From contig NZ_LT607755.1 of assembly GCF_900090275.1 (NCBI RefSeq), forward strand, positions 558,001 to 622,000: a stretch of 64,000 nt of DNA, given 5' to 3'. Below are positions 51,988 to 61,402 of the stretch, one piece after another. The translations under genes and the position numbers were made by a program. Every line of letters begins with the position of its first letter. Position 1 is the stretch's first letter. The stretch is from Micromonospora zamorensis. Its GTDB lineage: Bacteria > Actinomycetota > Actinomycetes > Mycobacteriales > Micromonosporaceae. A model generated the notes under the pieces. The model did not search any database and was not told the DNA's origin. It saw nothing but the letters and a program-made list of their open reading frames with translations.

Positions 51988-53136
51988 TCAGCGCGGCGCG
52001 GCGAAGACCTGCGTCCAGTACGGCCCGTTGCTGTTGGCGATGCCGACGCCGATCTCGGTGAACGCGCAGTTCAGGATGTTGGCCCGGTGGCCGGAGCTGT
52101 TCATCCAGGCATCCATCACCGCGGCCGGGGTCTTCTGGTTCCAGGCCACGTTCTCGCCGTACGTGCGCCAGGTGTAGCCGACCCGGTCCAGCCGCGTGCC
52201 GGCGTTGCTGCCGTCGCTGCCGGTGTGCGACATCTTCTGGTGGTCGGCCTGGTCCTGACTGTGCTTCTGTGCGGCGGTCATCAGCTTGGCGTCGATGCTC
52301 AGCGCCTTGCAGCCGGCCTTGGCCCGCTCGGCGTTGACCAGCTTCACCACCTCGCTGGCCTGGGCGCTGACGGTGCCGCTGGAGCCGCTGGAGCCGCTGC
52401 TGGTGTTCGGCGCGGTGCTGCGCTCGACGCTGCGGCGCGACGCGGCGGTGGTCCGTGACGCCGCCGGGGTCGGCTTGACGACCTTGCTCGGCGAGGGGCT
52501 CGGCTGCGCCGGGCTGGGCGTGGCGGACGGGGAGGGTGCGGCCAGGGTGTCGATGGCCGGCTGCTCGGCCGGGGCCTCCGTCGCGAAGGTGTCGTCGACG
52601 GCGGTTGGCTGACTGCCCCCGTTGTCACCGCCGGGCAGCGCGAGCGCGCCGACGCCGAAGCTCACCACGAGGGTGGCCGCTGCGGCGGCGCCTCCGATCA
52701 TCAGTGGCTTGCGCCAGCGGCGGGGAGAGCGGTGTCGGCCCTCGCCGGGCCGGCCGGTCACGCCGACTGTCGTCTCCGGGTCGGCGTCGGTGCGCCAGCC
52801 GCCGGTGGTCTCCGCGTCGGTGTCCGGGTGCCAGCCGCCGGTGGGGTCCTCGACCGGGCGGCTGTTGGCCCAGGCGCCGCTCCCGCCATCAGGGCGGTGG
52901 GCCGGCCAGGTGGCGGTGTGGGCGTCGGCCGAGTCGACGGGTGTCGCCGGGCCCGACTGCCAGTCGGCGGCGGGCTGCTCCGGGTGCCACTCGTCCCCGG
53001 GCTGGTCGGAGTCGTCACCGAACAGGTAGGCCGAGCGGGGCTCCGGACGGTCGTGCAGCCAGGCCGGCTCGTCGGTCGGCCGTTCGACGCGCCGGGGTGC
53101 GCCGTTCGGGTCCATCGGGTCGGTCCAGCCGTACAC
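51988..53136 (-). CDS. CAP-domain (SCP-like) membrane-anchored extracellular protein
   Basis: A 382-residue protein. Residues 1-140 are a disordered, Trp/Asp/Pro-rich cytoplasmic region with repeats of the form GGWHPDTDAET / GGWRTDADPET. One membrane segment lies at about 143-165, then a Pro/Ser/Thr-rich stalk, then a CAP domain at about 260-382 with the usual motifs (VVKLVNAERAKAGC; SHTGSDGSNAG; YGENVAW; HRANILNCAFTEIGVGIA). Bacterial CAP proteins are extracellular with poorly known roles. The GTG at 53136 has TGGAGG upstream. Confidence 0.88.
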   Translation of the reverse strand: MYGWTDPMDPNGAPRRVERPTDEPAWLHDRPEPRSAYLFGDDSDQPGDEWHPEQPAADWQSGPATPVDSADAHTATWPAHRPDGGSGAWANSRPVEDPTGGWHPDTDAETTGGWRTDADPETTVGVTGRPGEGRHRSPRRWRKPLMIGGAAAAATLVVSFGVGALALPGGDNGGSQPTAVDDTFATEAPAEQPAIDTLAAPSPSATPSPAQPSPSPSKVVKPTPAASRTTAASRRSVERSTAPNTSSGSSGSSGTVSAQASEVVKLVNAERAKAGCKALSIDAKLMTAAQKHSQDQADHQKMSHTGSDGSNAGTRLDRVGYTWRTYGENVAWNQKTPAAVMDAWMNSSGHRANILNCAFTEIGVGIANSNGPYWTQVFAAPR

Positions 53137-53509
53137 GCCTATGCCTCCAGGGGTCGGTTGCGGGCCGGGGTGACGCTACGGCGCGGCCCCGAGCTGCGGC
53201 AACGTGGCTAAGGAAGAGTTAAGGGGAAGTCGGACGCGAGGGGGCGGACTTCCGGAAATCCGGGCGTACAGTAAAGGTGTCCGGACAGAGAGTGTCCGTG
53301 CCTTGAAGGCAGCCCCCCGACAAGTGGACAGGTCGACGTGGAGATGATCTACGGCCTGCGAGAACTTGACGAAGGAGGGGGTTTCGGCTCAATATATAGG
53401 TGTCGCCAGTCGCGCCCGGTCATGCCCAGATACAGCCTGGAATGACAGCCGCGTACTTAATGGGCGCGCGTTGGCCGGCCTTTCCGGCAGCGCATATCAA
53501 GGAGTCAGC
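53137..53509. other. 373-bp gene-free region with short hairpins
   Basis: It separates the CAP-domain gene from a small coiled-coil gene. TGTCCGGACA near 53278 with GTGTCCG repeated nearby and TGCCTTGAAGGCA near 53301 can form hairpins. TTGACG (53366-53371) and AATATATA (53391-53398) may be promoter elements, and AAGGAGGGGG (53372-53381) lies without a start codon at good distance. It does not match any riboswitch consensus I can recall. Confidence 0.5.
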
Positions 53510-53704
53510 ATGGCGAAGGCCCTCTACGGCCACGTAGGTGCAGCGCCCGACCGGCGTCTGCTCGACGAGGTCACCCGACTGCGTGCCAGGGTGCAGGCAC
53601 TGGAGTTCGAGATCACGCGTCTGCGTGCCGACAACGATCGGCTCGCGGCGGCTGCGGCGGAGGCGGACGATCTGCTCCGTCTGGCCGAGCCGGCGCTGAC
53701 CTGA
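53510..53704 (+). CDS. Small coiled-coil protein
   Basis: A 64-residue protein conserved in actinobacteria, with an N-terminal MAKALYGHVG and a heptad-type helix (LLDEVTRLRARVQALEFEITRL, then RADNDRLAA) that should form a leucine-zipper dimer. The ATG at 53510 has AAGGAG 6 nt upstream and clearly beats the longer frame to 53366. Its function is unknown. It is followed by a hairpin terminator (53744-53772) and sits upstream of smc. Confidence 0.85.
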   Translation: MAKALYGHVGAAPDRRLLDEVTRLRARVQALEFEITRLRADNDRLAAAAAEADDLLRLAEPALT

Positions 53705-53743
53705 TCTCCACCTCGACAAAACTGAATCGCACTATCGCAAAAA

Positions 53744-53772
53744 GCGCGCCGACACGTTCTGTGCCGGCGCGC
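53744..53772 (+). terminator. Hairpin terminator after the coiled-coil gene
   Basis: GCGCGCCGACAC and GTGCCGGCGCGC pair at 11 of 12 positions with a GTTCT loop, preceded by an A-run (CAAAAAG). Confidence 0.75.
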
Positions 53773-54062
53773 AACACTGTCCGGTTCCTTTCGGGCCGAC
53801 GATTTGTGATCTTGTGGTCGGTCGCACGGGAACCGTCCCGGCCGCATCCGAATAACGCGCCCACGGATAAGCCGATCATGAACTGCTCTCGCCATTATCG
53901 GGGCCGTCGGAACAACAGCGCGGTGGTGCCTCGCGCCCTCGACGCACACGACCCGGGGCGGGTCGCGTGCTCCTCCGCTCCCACCACCGGGTTAGTCTGC
54001 GGGTTCACCCAGGTCCCCAGAGCCGGCGACGGTACGGCGGCCACCGGACGAGGATCGAGAAG

Positions 54063-57000
54063 GTGTATCTCAAGAGCCTGACGGTGAAGGGCTTCAAGTC
54101 CTTCGCCTCCGCCACGACGTTGAAGCTGGAGCCCGGGATCACCTGTGTGGTGGGCCCGAACGGCTCCGGCAAGTCCAACGTCGTCGACGCCATCGCCTGG
54201 GTCCTCGGCGAGCAGGGCGCCAAGGCCCTGCGCGGCGGCAAGATGGAGGACGTCATCTTCGCCGGCACCGCCGGCCGGGCGCCACTGGGCCGCGCCGAGG
54301 TCACCCTCACCATCGACAACACCGACGGCGCGCTGCCGATCGAGTACACCGAGGTCTCCATCACCCGCCGGATGTTCCGCTCCGGCGAGAGCGAGTACGA
54401 GATCAACGGCAACACCTGCCGGTTGCTCGACATCCAGGAGCTGTTGTCCGACTCCGGCATCGGCCGGGAGATGCACATCATCGTTGGGCAGGGCCGACTC
54501 GACGGCATGCTGCACGCCAAGCCGGAGGACCGGCGGGCGTTCATCGAGGAGGCGGCCGGCGTCCTCAAGCACCGCAAGCGCAAGGAAAAGGCGCTGCGCA
54601 AGCTCGGCGCGATGCAGACCAACCTCAACCGCCTGACCGACCTCACCGCTGAGCTGCGCCGTCAGCTCAAGCCACTGGGCCGGCAGGCCGAGGTGGCCCG
54701 CCGTGCCGCCGGAATCCAGGCCAACCTGCGCGACGCGCGGCTGCGTCTGCTCGCCGACGACCTGGCCACCCTGCGCACCACCCTCGATCGGGAGATCGCC
54801 GACGAGACCGCGCTGCGCGAGCGGCGTGAGCAGATCGAGGGCGAGCACGTCGAGGTGCAGGGCCGGCTCGGCGAGTTGGAGGCCGCCCTCGCGGAGGACG
54901 CGCCGCTGCTCGCCGCCGCCCAGGACACCTGGTACAAGCTGTCCGCCCTCCAGGAGCGCTTCCGCTCGATCGAGCAGTTGGCCCGGGAACGGCTGCGGCA
55001 CCTCAGCGCCAGCGGCGACGACGAGCGGCCCGGCCGCGACCCGGACCAGCTGGAGGCCGAGGCGGAGCGCGTCCGCGAGCAGGAGGAGGAGCTGCGCGGG
55101 GCACTCACCGACGACCAGATCCGGCTGGCCGAGGCGGTTGAGCACCGCCAGGAGCTGGAACGGCAGCTCGCCGCCGCCGAACGGGAGCTGGTCGCCGCCG
55201 CCAAGGCCATCGCCGACCGCCGGGAGGGGATGGCCCGGCTCACCGGGCAGGTCAACTCGGCCCGCGCCCGGACGACCAGCGCCGGCGAGGAGATCGAACG
55301 ACTCGCCGTCGCGCACGCCGACGCGCTGGGCCGCGCCGAGCAGGCGCAGGCCGACCTGGACGCGGTGGCCGCCCAGTCCACCGAGGCCGACCGGGACAAC
55401 GCGGACCTGGACGCCCGGCACGCCGAGGCGGTCGCCGTGCAGGAGCGGGCGCAGGCCACCGTGCGCTCGCTGTCCGACGCCGAGCGGGCGGCGGAGAAGG
55501 ACGCCGCCACCTGGAAGGCCCGGGAGGAGGCGCTGGCGCTCGGGCTGCGCCGTAAGGACGGCGCGGGAGCGCTGCTCGCCCGGGCCGGCGACGTGCCCGG
55601 CCTGCTCGGCAGCCTCGCCGGGCTGCTCACCGTCGCGCCCGGCCACGAGGCCGCACTGGCCGCCGCGCTCGGCGGTCTCGCCGACGCGGTCGCCGTCAGC
55701 GGGGTGGACGAGGCCGTCGAGGCGATGCGCCTGTTGAAGATCTCCGACGCCGGCCGGGCCGGCCTGCTCGTCGGCAGCCCGGCGGGGCCCGGCATGACCG
55801 GTTCCGCCGACGCGCTGCGCCCGAAGCTGCCCGACGACGCCCGGTGGGCCCCCGACCTGGTGGAGTGCAGCGCCGAGCTGCGTCCGGCCGTGCACCGGGC
55901 ACTGCGCGACGTGGCGCTCGTCGACGATCTCGCCTCCGCCGCCGACCTGGTCGCCAGTAACCCCGAGCTGCGGGCGGTCACCCCCGACGGTGACGTGGTC
56001 GGGGCGTACGCGGCGGCTGGTGGGTCGGCCAAGGCCCCCAGCTACATCGAGGTGCAGGCCGCCGTCGAGGAGGCCCGCGCCAACCGGCTCACCGCCGAGC
56101 GCGCGGGCGTGGAGCTGCGCGACCAGCTCGTCGAGGCGCGTGCCGAGGTGGCCGCCGCCAAGGAGGCCGTGCAGCACGCCGCCGCCGAGAAGCGTGAGGC
56201 GGAGAGCCACCGCAACGCCGCCGCGCGCCGGCTGGCCGAGCTGGGGGCGGCGGCCCGCTCGGCGAAGGCGGAGACCGACCGGCTCGGTGAGTCCCGCTCC
56301 CGCGCCGAGGCGGCTCGACAGCGGGACCTCACCGCACTCGCCGAGCTGGAGGAACGGCTGCGGCTGGCCGAGGAGACCCCGGTCGACGCCGAGCCGTCCA
56401 GCGAGGAACGGGACCAACTCGCCGCGATGGTGCCGCAGGCCCGGCAGAACGAGATGGAGGTCCGGCTCGCCGTGCGTACCGCCGAGGAGCGGGTCTCCTC
56501 GATCGCCGGTCGGGCCGACTCGCTGGCCCGGCAGGCCACCGCGGAGCGGGCCGCCCGGGAGCGCGCCGCGGCCCGGCGGGCCGCGCGCACCAGGGGTGCG
56601 GGCATCGCCCGGGCCGTCGCCGGCGGCGCCCGGGAGGCGCTCACCCGGCTCACCACCTCGATCGCGACGGCCGAGGAGCACCGCGACGCCGTCGCCCTGG
56701 AACGCGCCGCCCGCGAGGCGGAGCTTCAGGAGGTACGCGGGGCAGCCAAGCGTCTCGGCGCGGAGCTGGAGCGGCTGACCAGCCAGGTGCACCGTGACGA
56801 GGTGGCCCGCGCCGAGCAACGACTGCGCATCGAGCAGCTGGAGGCGAAGGCCGCCGAGGACTTCGGGCTGGACGTGGAGACGCTGGTCGCCGAGTACGGC
56901 CCCGCGCAGCCCGTTCCGCCGACCCAGGTCGACGTCGCGACGGCCGAACGGGACGGCCTGCCGGTGCCCGAGCCGGTGCGCTACGAGCGGCCGGTGCAGG

Positions 57001-57677
57001 AGAAGCGCGCCGCCAAGGCGGAACGCGAACTGGCCCTGCTCGGCAAGGTCAACCCGCTCGCGCTGGAGGAGTTCGCCGCGCTGGAGGAGCGCTTCAAGTT
57101 CCTCTCCGAGCAGTTGGAAGACCTCAAGGCCACCCGTCGGGACCTGCTCACCGTGGTCAAGGACGTGGACGAGCGGATCCTGGAGGTCTTCGCCAGCGCC
57201 TTCGAGGACACCGCTCGGGAGTTCGAGCAGGTGTTCACGGTGCTCTTCCCCGGCGGCGAGGGCCGGTTGATCCTCACCGAGCCGGACGACCTGCTCACCA
57301 CCGGCGTCGAGGTGGAGGCCCGACCGCCGGGCAAGAAGATCAAGCGGCTGTCGCTGCTCTCCGGCGGCGAGCGGTCGCTGACCGCGGTGGCCATGCTTGT
57401 GGCGATCTTCCGCGCCCGGCCCAGCCCGTTCTACATCATGGACGAGGTGGAGGCGGCCCTCGACGACGTCAACCTGGGCCGGCTGATCCTGTTGCTGGCA
57501 CAGTTGCGGGAGAAGAGCCAGCTGATCGTCATCACGCACCAGAAGCGGACGATGGAGATCGCGGACGCGCTCTACGGGGTCACCATGCGCAGCGGGGTCA
57601 CCCAGGTGATCAGCCAACGGCTCAACCGGGCCGACGAGGACGACCAGCGGCACGGCCGCGGCGAGGAGAACGGGTAG
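54063..57677 (+). CDS. smc: Chromosome segregation protein SMC
   Basis: A 1204-residue SMC of normal length, the ATPase core of condensin that organises and segregates chromosomes. Walker A GPNGSGKSN is at residues 31-39; two long coiled coils flank a hinge at about 500-650 (ALLARAGDVPGLLGSLAGLL); the C-terminal LSGGERSLTAVAMLVA signature lies near 1099 and Walker B PFYIMDEVEAALDD follows. The GTG at 54063 (MYLKSLTVKG) fits SMC N-termini; the reading frame to 53967 is not SMC-like. The HAD gene overlaps the stop by 1 nt. ftsY is not adjacent. Confidence 0.97.
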   Translation: MYLKSLTVKGFKSFASATTLKLEPGITCVVGPNGSGKSNVVDAIAWVLGEQGAKALRGGKMEDVIFAGTAGRAPLGRAEVTLTIDNTDGALPIEYTEVSITRRMFRSGESEYEINGNTCRLLDIQELLSDSGIGREMHIIVGQGRLDGMLHAKPEDRRAFIEEAAGVLKHRKRKEKALRKLGAMQTNLNRLTDLTAELRRQLKPLGRQAEVARRAAGIQANLRDARLRLLADDLATLRTTLDREIADETALRERREQIEGEHVEVQGRLGELEAALAEDAPLLAAAQDTWYKLSALQERFRSIEQLARERLRHLSASGDDERPGRDPDQLEAEAERVREQEEELRGALTDDQIRLAEAVEHRQELERQLAAAERELVAAAKAIADRREGMARLTGQVNSARARTTSAGEEIERLAVAHADALGRAEQAQADLDAVAAQSTEADRDNADLDARHAEAVAVQERAQATVRSLSDAERAAEKDAATWKAREEALALGLRRKDGAGALLARAGDVPGLLGSLAGLLTVAPGHEAALAAALGGLADAVAVSGVDEAVEAMRLLKISDAGRAGLLVGSPAGPGMTGSADALRPKLPDDARWAPDLVECSAELRPAVHRALRDVALVDDLASAADLVASNPELRAVTPDGDVVGAYAAAGGSAKAPSYIEVQAAVEEARANRLTAERAGVELRDQLVEARAEVAAAKEAVQHAAAEKREAESHRNAAARRLAELGAAARSAKAETDRLGESRSRAEAARQRDLTALAELEERLRLAEETPVDAEPSSEERDQLAAMVPQARQNEMEVRLAVRTAEERVSSIAGRADSLARQATAERAARERAAARRAARTRGAGIARAVAGGAREALTRLTTSIATAEEHRDAVALERAAREAELQEVRGAAKRLGAELERLTSQVHRDEVARAEQRLRIEQLEAKAAEDFGLDVETLVAEYGPAQPVPPTQVDVATAERDGLPVPEPVRYERPVQEKRAAKAERELALLGKVNPLALEEFAALEERFKFLSEQLEDLKATRRDLLTVVKDVDERILEVFASAFEDTAREFEQVFTVLFPGGEGRLILTEPDDLLTTGVEVEARPPGKKIKRLSLLSGGERSLTAVAMLVAIFRARPSPFYIMDEVEAALDDVNLGRLILLLAQLREKSQLIVITHQKRTMEIADALYGVTMRSGVTQVISQRLNRADEDDQRHGRGEENG

Positions 57678-58297
57678 TGGCTCGGGAACGCGCGACGGCG
57701 CTCCTGCTGGACTTCGACGGCGTACTGCGCCGGTGGGATCCGGCGGTGGCTGCCGGTGTCGAGCGGGAGTACGGCCTGTCCGAGGGGGTGCTCGGCGAGA
57801 TCGCCATGCAGTGGGGCCGGCTTCAGCCGGTTCTCACCGGCCAGGTCAGCCACGCCGAGTGGGTGAGCAGCGTGGCCGACGCTCTCGCCGAGCCGGCCGG
57901 TGGCCCGGACCGGGCCCGGGCAGCGGTGGAGCAGTGGCAGCGCTACCGGGGTGAGGTGGACACCGAGGTGCTCGACTTCGTCCGCGAGGTACGCGCGGCC
58001 GGGATCACTGTCGGGCTGGGCACCAACGCCACAGACCTGCTCGACGCCGACCTGGCCGCCCTCGGTCTGGTCGGCGAGCTGGACGTGGTGGTCAACTCCT
58101 CCACCCTCGGAGTGCACAAGCCCGCCCCGGAATACTTCCAGGCCGCCTGCCAGGCCCTGGCCACCCCGCCGGCCCGGGTGCTCTTCGTCGACGACGAGGA
58201 CTGGGCCGTACGGGGTGCCCGCTCCGCTGGGCTGTCGGCGCACCGCTGGGGCGGCCACGCCGACCTGCGTTACCTGCGGGCGGCTCTGGGCCACTGA
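57677..58297 (+). CDS. HAD family hydrolase
   Basis: A 206-residue HAD phosphatase. The nucleophile motif is LLLDFDGVLRRWD (D-x-D, residues about 9-15), motif II is GLGTNATD (usually T/S), the Lys of motif III is in HKPAPEYFQ, and the final acid pair is VDDEDW. All catalytic residues are in place. The substrate cannot be named. The GTG at 57677 shares one nucleotide with the smc stop (TAGTG), so the two are co-translated. Confidence 0.92.
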   Translation: MARERATALLLDFDGVLRRWDPAVAAGVEREYGLSEGVLGEIAMQWGRLQPVLTGQVSHAEWVSSVADALAEPAGGPDRARAAVEQWQRYRGEVDTEVLDFVREVRAAGITVGLGTNATDLLDADLAALGLVGELDVVVNSSTLGVHKPAPEYFQAACQALATPPARVLFVDDEDWAVRGARSAGLSAHRWGGHADLRYLRAALGH

Positions 58298-58310
58298 GCC
58301 GCGCCGCCTC

Positions 58311-59261
58311 TCAGCGCAGGCCGGGGACCTCGGTCACCGTGAACGGTGGTGCCGGCGCGGTCGCGTTGAGCTGGCTGTTGACCCACAGCAGCCGGTCGTG
58401 GTCGCGGGCCAGGGTGGTCGGGGACTGCTCCAGGCCGGCGGTGTGGGACTGCCGGACCACCCGGGTGGCCCGAAGGTCGCCGTCCAGCACCGCCAGGTTG
58501 ACCGCGAAGCGGTACCCGCCAGCGGGATCGGGGAAGTTGACCACGCCGTAGAGGCGGTCGCCCTCCAGCAGCAGCCCGTCGGCGCCGAGCTGTCCACCCG
58601 ACACGGCGACCTCGCTGGCCGTGGCGTCGGCGAGGTCGATGCGCCACAGACGTTCGCTGCCCGGCTCACCGGTGCCCTGGTCGGCGACGAGCGCGAGCCG
58701 ACCGTCGGCGGTGGCGACGATGCCGTTGAGGAAGCCGGGGACGGCCGGGAAGTTGGACGGCAGCAGCCACGGCACGAGCGGGCCGACGCGTCCACCGTCC
58801 AGCGTGGCCCGCCAGATCGTGCCACCGGTCGAGTCGGTCACGTACACGGCATGGTCGGTGATCACCAGGTCGTTGAGAGCCGCACCGGTCACCGCGCTCC
58901 GCTTCGCCAGCAGGCGGCCGTCCAGGTCGTACACGAAGAGGGTCGCGGTGTCGTAACCGGCCACGAAGAGCCGGCCGGCGCGATCGACGTGGACCCCGGC
59001 GGCGCGGGTCCGCCCGTCCGAGCCCCCGGGGAGGAACGGGCGCAGCCACCGGTGTCGGACGTCGCCGCGGTAGACGGCGCCGGTGGCGACGCTGGTGACG
59101 TACATGGTGCCGGTGCGGGTGACGGCGATGCCCTCGGGCAGCACCCCCGGCTCGCCGGAGACGACGTACGTGTCGGGACGCCCGACGGCGGCGTGCGCTG
59201 GCGCTCCCGAGGTGCCGGTGAGCACGACCAGGCTGGTGGCCAGGACAAGCAAGATGTTCAT
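58311..59261 (-). CDS. Secreted SMP-30/gluconolactonase-like beta-propeller protein
   Basis: A 316-residue exported protein: signal peptide at 1-25 (NILLVLATSLVVLTGTSGAPAHA). The mature part has the repeated blade pattern of SMP-30/NHL-type six-bladed propellers (LPEGIAVTRTGTMYVTS; AAGVHVDRAGRLFVAG; NDLVITDHAVYVTDS; NGIVATADGRLALVAD). Such domains bind calcium and hydrolyse lactones, or only bind ligands. The ATG at 59261 is chosen by the signal peptide. It converges with the HAD gene and is divergent from the ArsR-type regulator. Confidence 0.8.
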   Translation of the reverse strand: MNILLVLATSLVVLTGTSGAPAHAAVGRPDTYVVSGEPGVLPEGIAVTRTGTMYVTSVATGAVYRGDVRHRWLRPFLPGGSDGRTRAAGVHVDRAGRLFVAGYDTATLFVYDLDGRLLAKRSAVTGAALNDLVITDHAVYVTDSTGGTIWRATLDGGRVGPLVPWLLPSNFPAVPGFLNGIVATADGRLALVADQGTGEPGSERLWRIDLADATASEVAVSGGQLGADGLLLEGDRLYGVVNFPDPAGGYRFAVNLAVLDGDLRATRVVRQSHTAGLEQSPTTLARDHDRLLWVNSQLNATAPAPPFTVTEVPGLR

Positions 59262-59326
59262 GGGCCGAGGATTCCGGTCCGGTCGCAGCCTGCTCCATGC
59301 CCTTTCAGGCAGGGCCGAAGGGTGGC

Positions 59327-59332
59327 TAGCGT
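59327..59332 (+). promoter_or_regulatory. -10 box (TAGCGT) for leaderless ArsR-type gene
   Basis: TAGCGT ends 6 nt before the ATG at 59339. Confidence 0.5.
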
Positions 59333-59338
59333 CGGCTC

Positions 59339-60310
59339 ATGCTGACGTTGCAGCTCACCGCGACGGATCTGAGCCGCACCGTCCTGCGCTCCGAACCCGC
59401 GGTGCTGCTGGAGCTCGGGGCGGCCGGCCAGCGGCTGTTCGAGGCCGCACCGGAACACCTCACGGTCTGGCGGGCACGCACCCGGGCGGCGCTGCGCCCG
59501 GAGATGCGCCCGTACCTCGACCTGTGCCGGCTGCCCTGGTGGTTTCCGGACTTCCTCACCCCGCCGAGCCTCGGCAGCGACCTGCCGGCCGCCCTGGACG
59601 AGGTGCTGGCCACCCCGACGGCGACGCTGGCGGCGGAACTGCGCCCCCGGATCGCCGCCGGCGACCTGCCGGCCCGGGTCGGTGCCCTCGCCTCCGGCGA
59701 GACGGCCGCCCGGCAGCGACTGAGCGCGGCGATGCGGGCGTTCCACCAGGTCGCGGTCGCGCCGTACCAGGACACGATCACGGCAGCGGTCCACGGCGAC
59801 CGGGCCGTGCGGGCACACACCATGGTGGACGCCGGGATCGACCGGGTCCTGCGTGACCTGAGCCCGTACCTGTTCTGGAAACCGTACGGCGAGCGGTACG
59901 AGTTGTCGTACGAGTGTGGATTCGCCAACGGAGTCGCCCTGGCCCCGGCCGGCCGAGGCGTCACGCTGGTGCCGTCGTACCTGCTGCCCCGACCCTGCGT
60001 CCTGGACGACCCGGCCGGCCCGATGGTGCTGGCCTACCCGATCCGGCCCACCCGACGGGCGCTGGTGAGCAGCAGACCCCTGGCCGACCTGCTGGGGCGC
60101 ACCCGAGCGGCAGTGCTGGGTGCGATCGCCGACGGCCCGAGCACCTCACAGGTGGCCCGGACGGTCGGCATCTCCCTCGCCTCGGCCAGCCAGCACGCCA
60201 CCATCCTCCGGTCGGCCGGGTTGGTCACCACCCGCCGGGCGGGCCCGGCGGTGCGACACACGCTCACCCCGCTGGGCGAGCACCTGCTCCGGGCCGGGCG
60301 CCCCGGCTGA
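59339..60310 (+). CDS. ArsR-type winged-helix regulator with long N-terminal domain
   Basis: A 323-residue regulator. A large N-terminal domain (1-235) of the DUF5937-like type precedes a C-terminal winged helix (about 245-320) with GRTRAAVLGAIADGPSTSQVARTVGISLASASQHATILRSAGLV, an ArsR-like helix-turn-helix. The role of the N-terminal part is unknown; it probably senses a ligand. It is divergent from the SMP-30 gene and the intergenic gap is 77 bp, so that gene is its most obvious target. The ATG is leaderless. Confidence 0.82.
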   Translation: MLTLQLTATDLSRTVLRSEPAVLLELGAAGQRLFEAAPEHLTVWRARTRAALRPEMRPYLDLCRLPWWFPDFLTPPSLGSDLPAALDEVLATPTATLAAELRPRIAAGDLPARVGALASGETAARQRLSAAMRAFHQVAVAPYQDTITAAVHGDRAVRAHTMVDAGIDRVLRDLSPYLFWKPYGERYELSYECGFANGVALAPAGRGVTLVPSYLLPRPCVLDDPAGPMVLAYPIRPTRRALVSSRPLADLLGRTRAAVLGAIADGPSTSQVARTVGISLASASQHATILRSAGLVTTRRAGPAVRHTLTPLGEHLLRAGRPG

Positions 60311-60323
60311 CGAGGGCAGCAGG

Positions 60324-60854
60324 TCAATCGCCGGTGACGCCGTCGATGCGTTCCCGGATCAGGTCGGCGTGGCCGTTGTGCCGGGCGTACTCCTCGATCA
60401 TGTGCAGGTACGCCCAGCGCAGGCTGAAGGTGCGTGTCCCGTCGCTGCGGGTCAGCATGAACGTCTCGTCCAGAGACCGTCCCTCGGTGGCCGCCCGTGC
60501 CGCTTCGACCTCGGCTCGGAAGGCGGCGAAGGCGGCCTCCGCGTCGGCGCCCGCCGCAGCGTGGAAGTCGGCGTCGTTGTCGGTGGAGTAGTCGAAGAGG
60601 TCGGGCAGGTCCTGGCCGGCGAAGCGCTGGCGGAACCAGGAGCGCTCGACGTCGGTCATGTGCAGGACCAACCCGAGAAGGCTCAGGCCGGACGGCTCGA
60701 CGCTTGCCGTGCGCAACTGCTCGGCGGTCAGGCCGGCGCACTTGTGCAGCAGGGTGTCGCGGTGGTAATCGAGCCAGCCCTCCAGCATGGTGCGCTCATC
60801 TGCGACCAGAGGCTCGTGGCTGCGGTCGATCTCCGGTGCTCTCCATGTCGTCAT
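60324..60854 (-). CDS. DinB-family (DUF664) protein
   Basis: A 176-residue four-helix-bundle protein of the DinB/DUF664 superfamily. Three metal-coordinating histidines are visible: H in WLDYHRDTLL (usually variable), LVLHMTDVERSWF, and YLHMIEEYARHNGHADLIRE. The family includes thiol-dependent enzymes such as mycothiol S-transferases. Its role here is not known. It converges with the ArsR-type gene and lies downstream of the universal stress gene. Confidence 0.88.
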   Translation of the reverse strand: MTTWRAPEIDRSHEPLVADERTMLEGWLDYHRDTLLHKCAGLTAEQLRTASVEPSGLSLLGLVLHMTDVERSWFRQRFAGQDLPDLFDYSTDNDADFHAAAGADAEAAFAAFRAEVEAARAATEGRSLDETFMLTRSDGTRTFSLRWAYLHMIEEYARHNGHADLIRERIDGVTGD

Positions 60855-60896
60855 CGGGTCATCCTGCGGCTCGGGTACGACAGCCGCGACCGGTTA

Positions 60897-61391
60897 TCAG
60901 GGCACCACGACGACGGGCCACCGGCCGGTGCGGACCAGACGGCTGGCGACCGAGCCGACCAGCCGGTGACCGGCCTGCTCGGAGGCGCCCACCACCACCA
61001 TGTCGGCCTGGAACTCGTCCGCCGCCGCGCACAACTCCCCGTACGCGTCACCGCGCCGGGACAGGAAAGTCAGCGGTACGCCCAGCTCCTCGGCCCCGCG
61101 GCGGCACTCCCGGCGTAGCTCGGCGGCCAGTTCGTCGTGGGTCCGCTGCACCGCGCCGGCGTCCATCCCCGGCATCAGGGCGGTCAGCCCGCTCGTCGAG
61201 CTGACGTAGACCACCACCAACGCGGCACCCTGCCGGCGGGCCAGGCCGGCGGCGTACCAGCCGGCCCGCTCGGAGGTGCGGGTGCCGTCGACGCCGACCA
61301 GGACCACCCGGGGCCCGTCCGTGCCGCGTTCGAACGGCAGCGGGCGGGTCCGGGGGCCGTACTCCTCGCGGTCCGGTGCTCCCACGCTCAT
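60897..61391 (-). CDS. Universal stress protein
   Basis: A 164-residue single-domain Usp. VVLVGVDGTRTSERAGWYA is the N-terminal strand with the nucleotide-contacting Asp, and MVVVGASEQAGHRLVGSVASRLVRTGRWPVVVV is partly the G-x2-G-x9-G(S/T) ATP motif (GASEQAGHRLVGSV). About 25 disordered residues precede the domain. It lies 11 bp downstream of the MFS gene on the same strand and may be co-transcribed. Such proteins support survival under stress. Confidence 0.9.
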   Translation of the reverse strand: MSVGAPDREEYGPRTRPLPFERGTDGPRVVLVGVDGTRTSERAGWYAAGLARRQGAALVVVYVSSTSGLTALMPGMDAGAVQRTHDELAAELRRECRRGAEELGVPLTFLSRRGDAYGELCAAADEFQADMVVVGASEQAGHRLVGSVASRLVRTGRWPVVVVP

Positions 61392-61402
61392 GGCTGGCTA
61401 CC

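Noticed and set aside
53137..53509. Cyclic-di-AMP or other known riboswitch upstream of the coiled-coil gene
   Set aside because: I could not find the conserved core sequences of the ydaO class or any other class I know.
53895..57653. Open frame of 1252 codons antisense to smc
   Set aside because: High-GC codon bias keeps the opposite strand open. The predicted protein is a Gly/Leu/Val/Arg/Gln-rich composition without domains, while the plus strand is a complete SMC.
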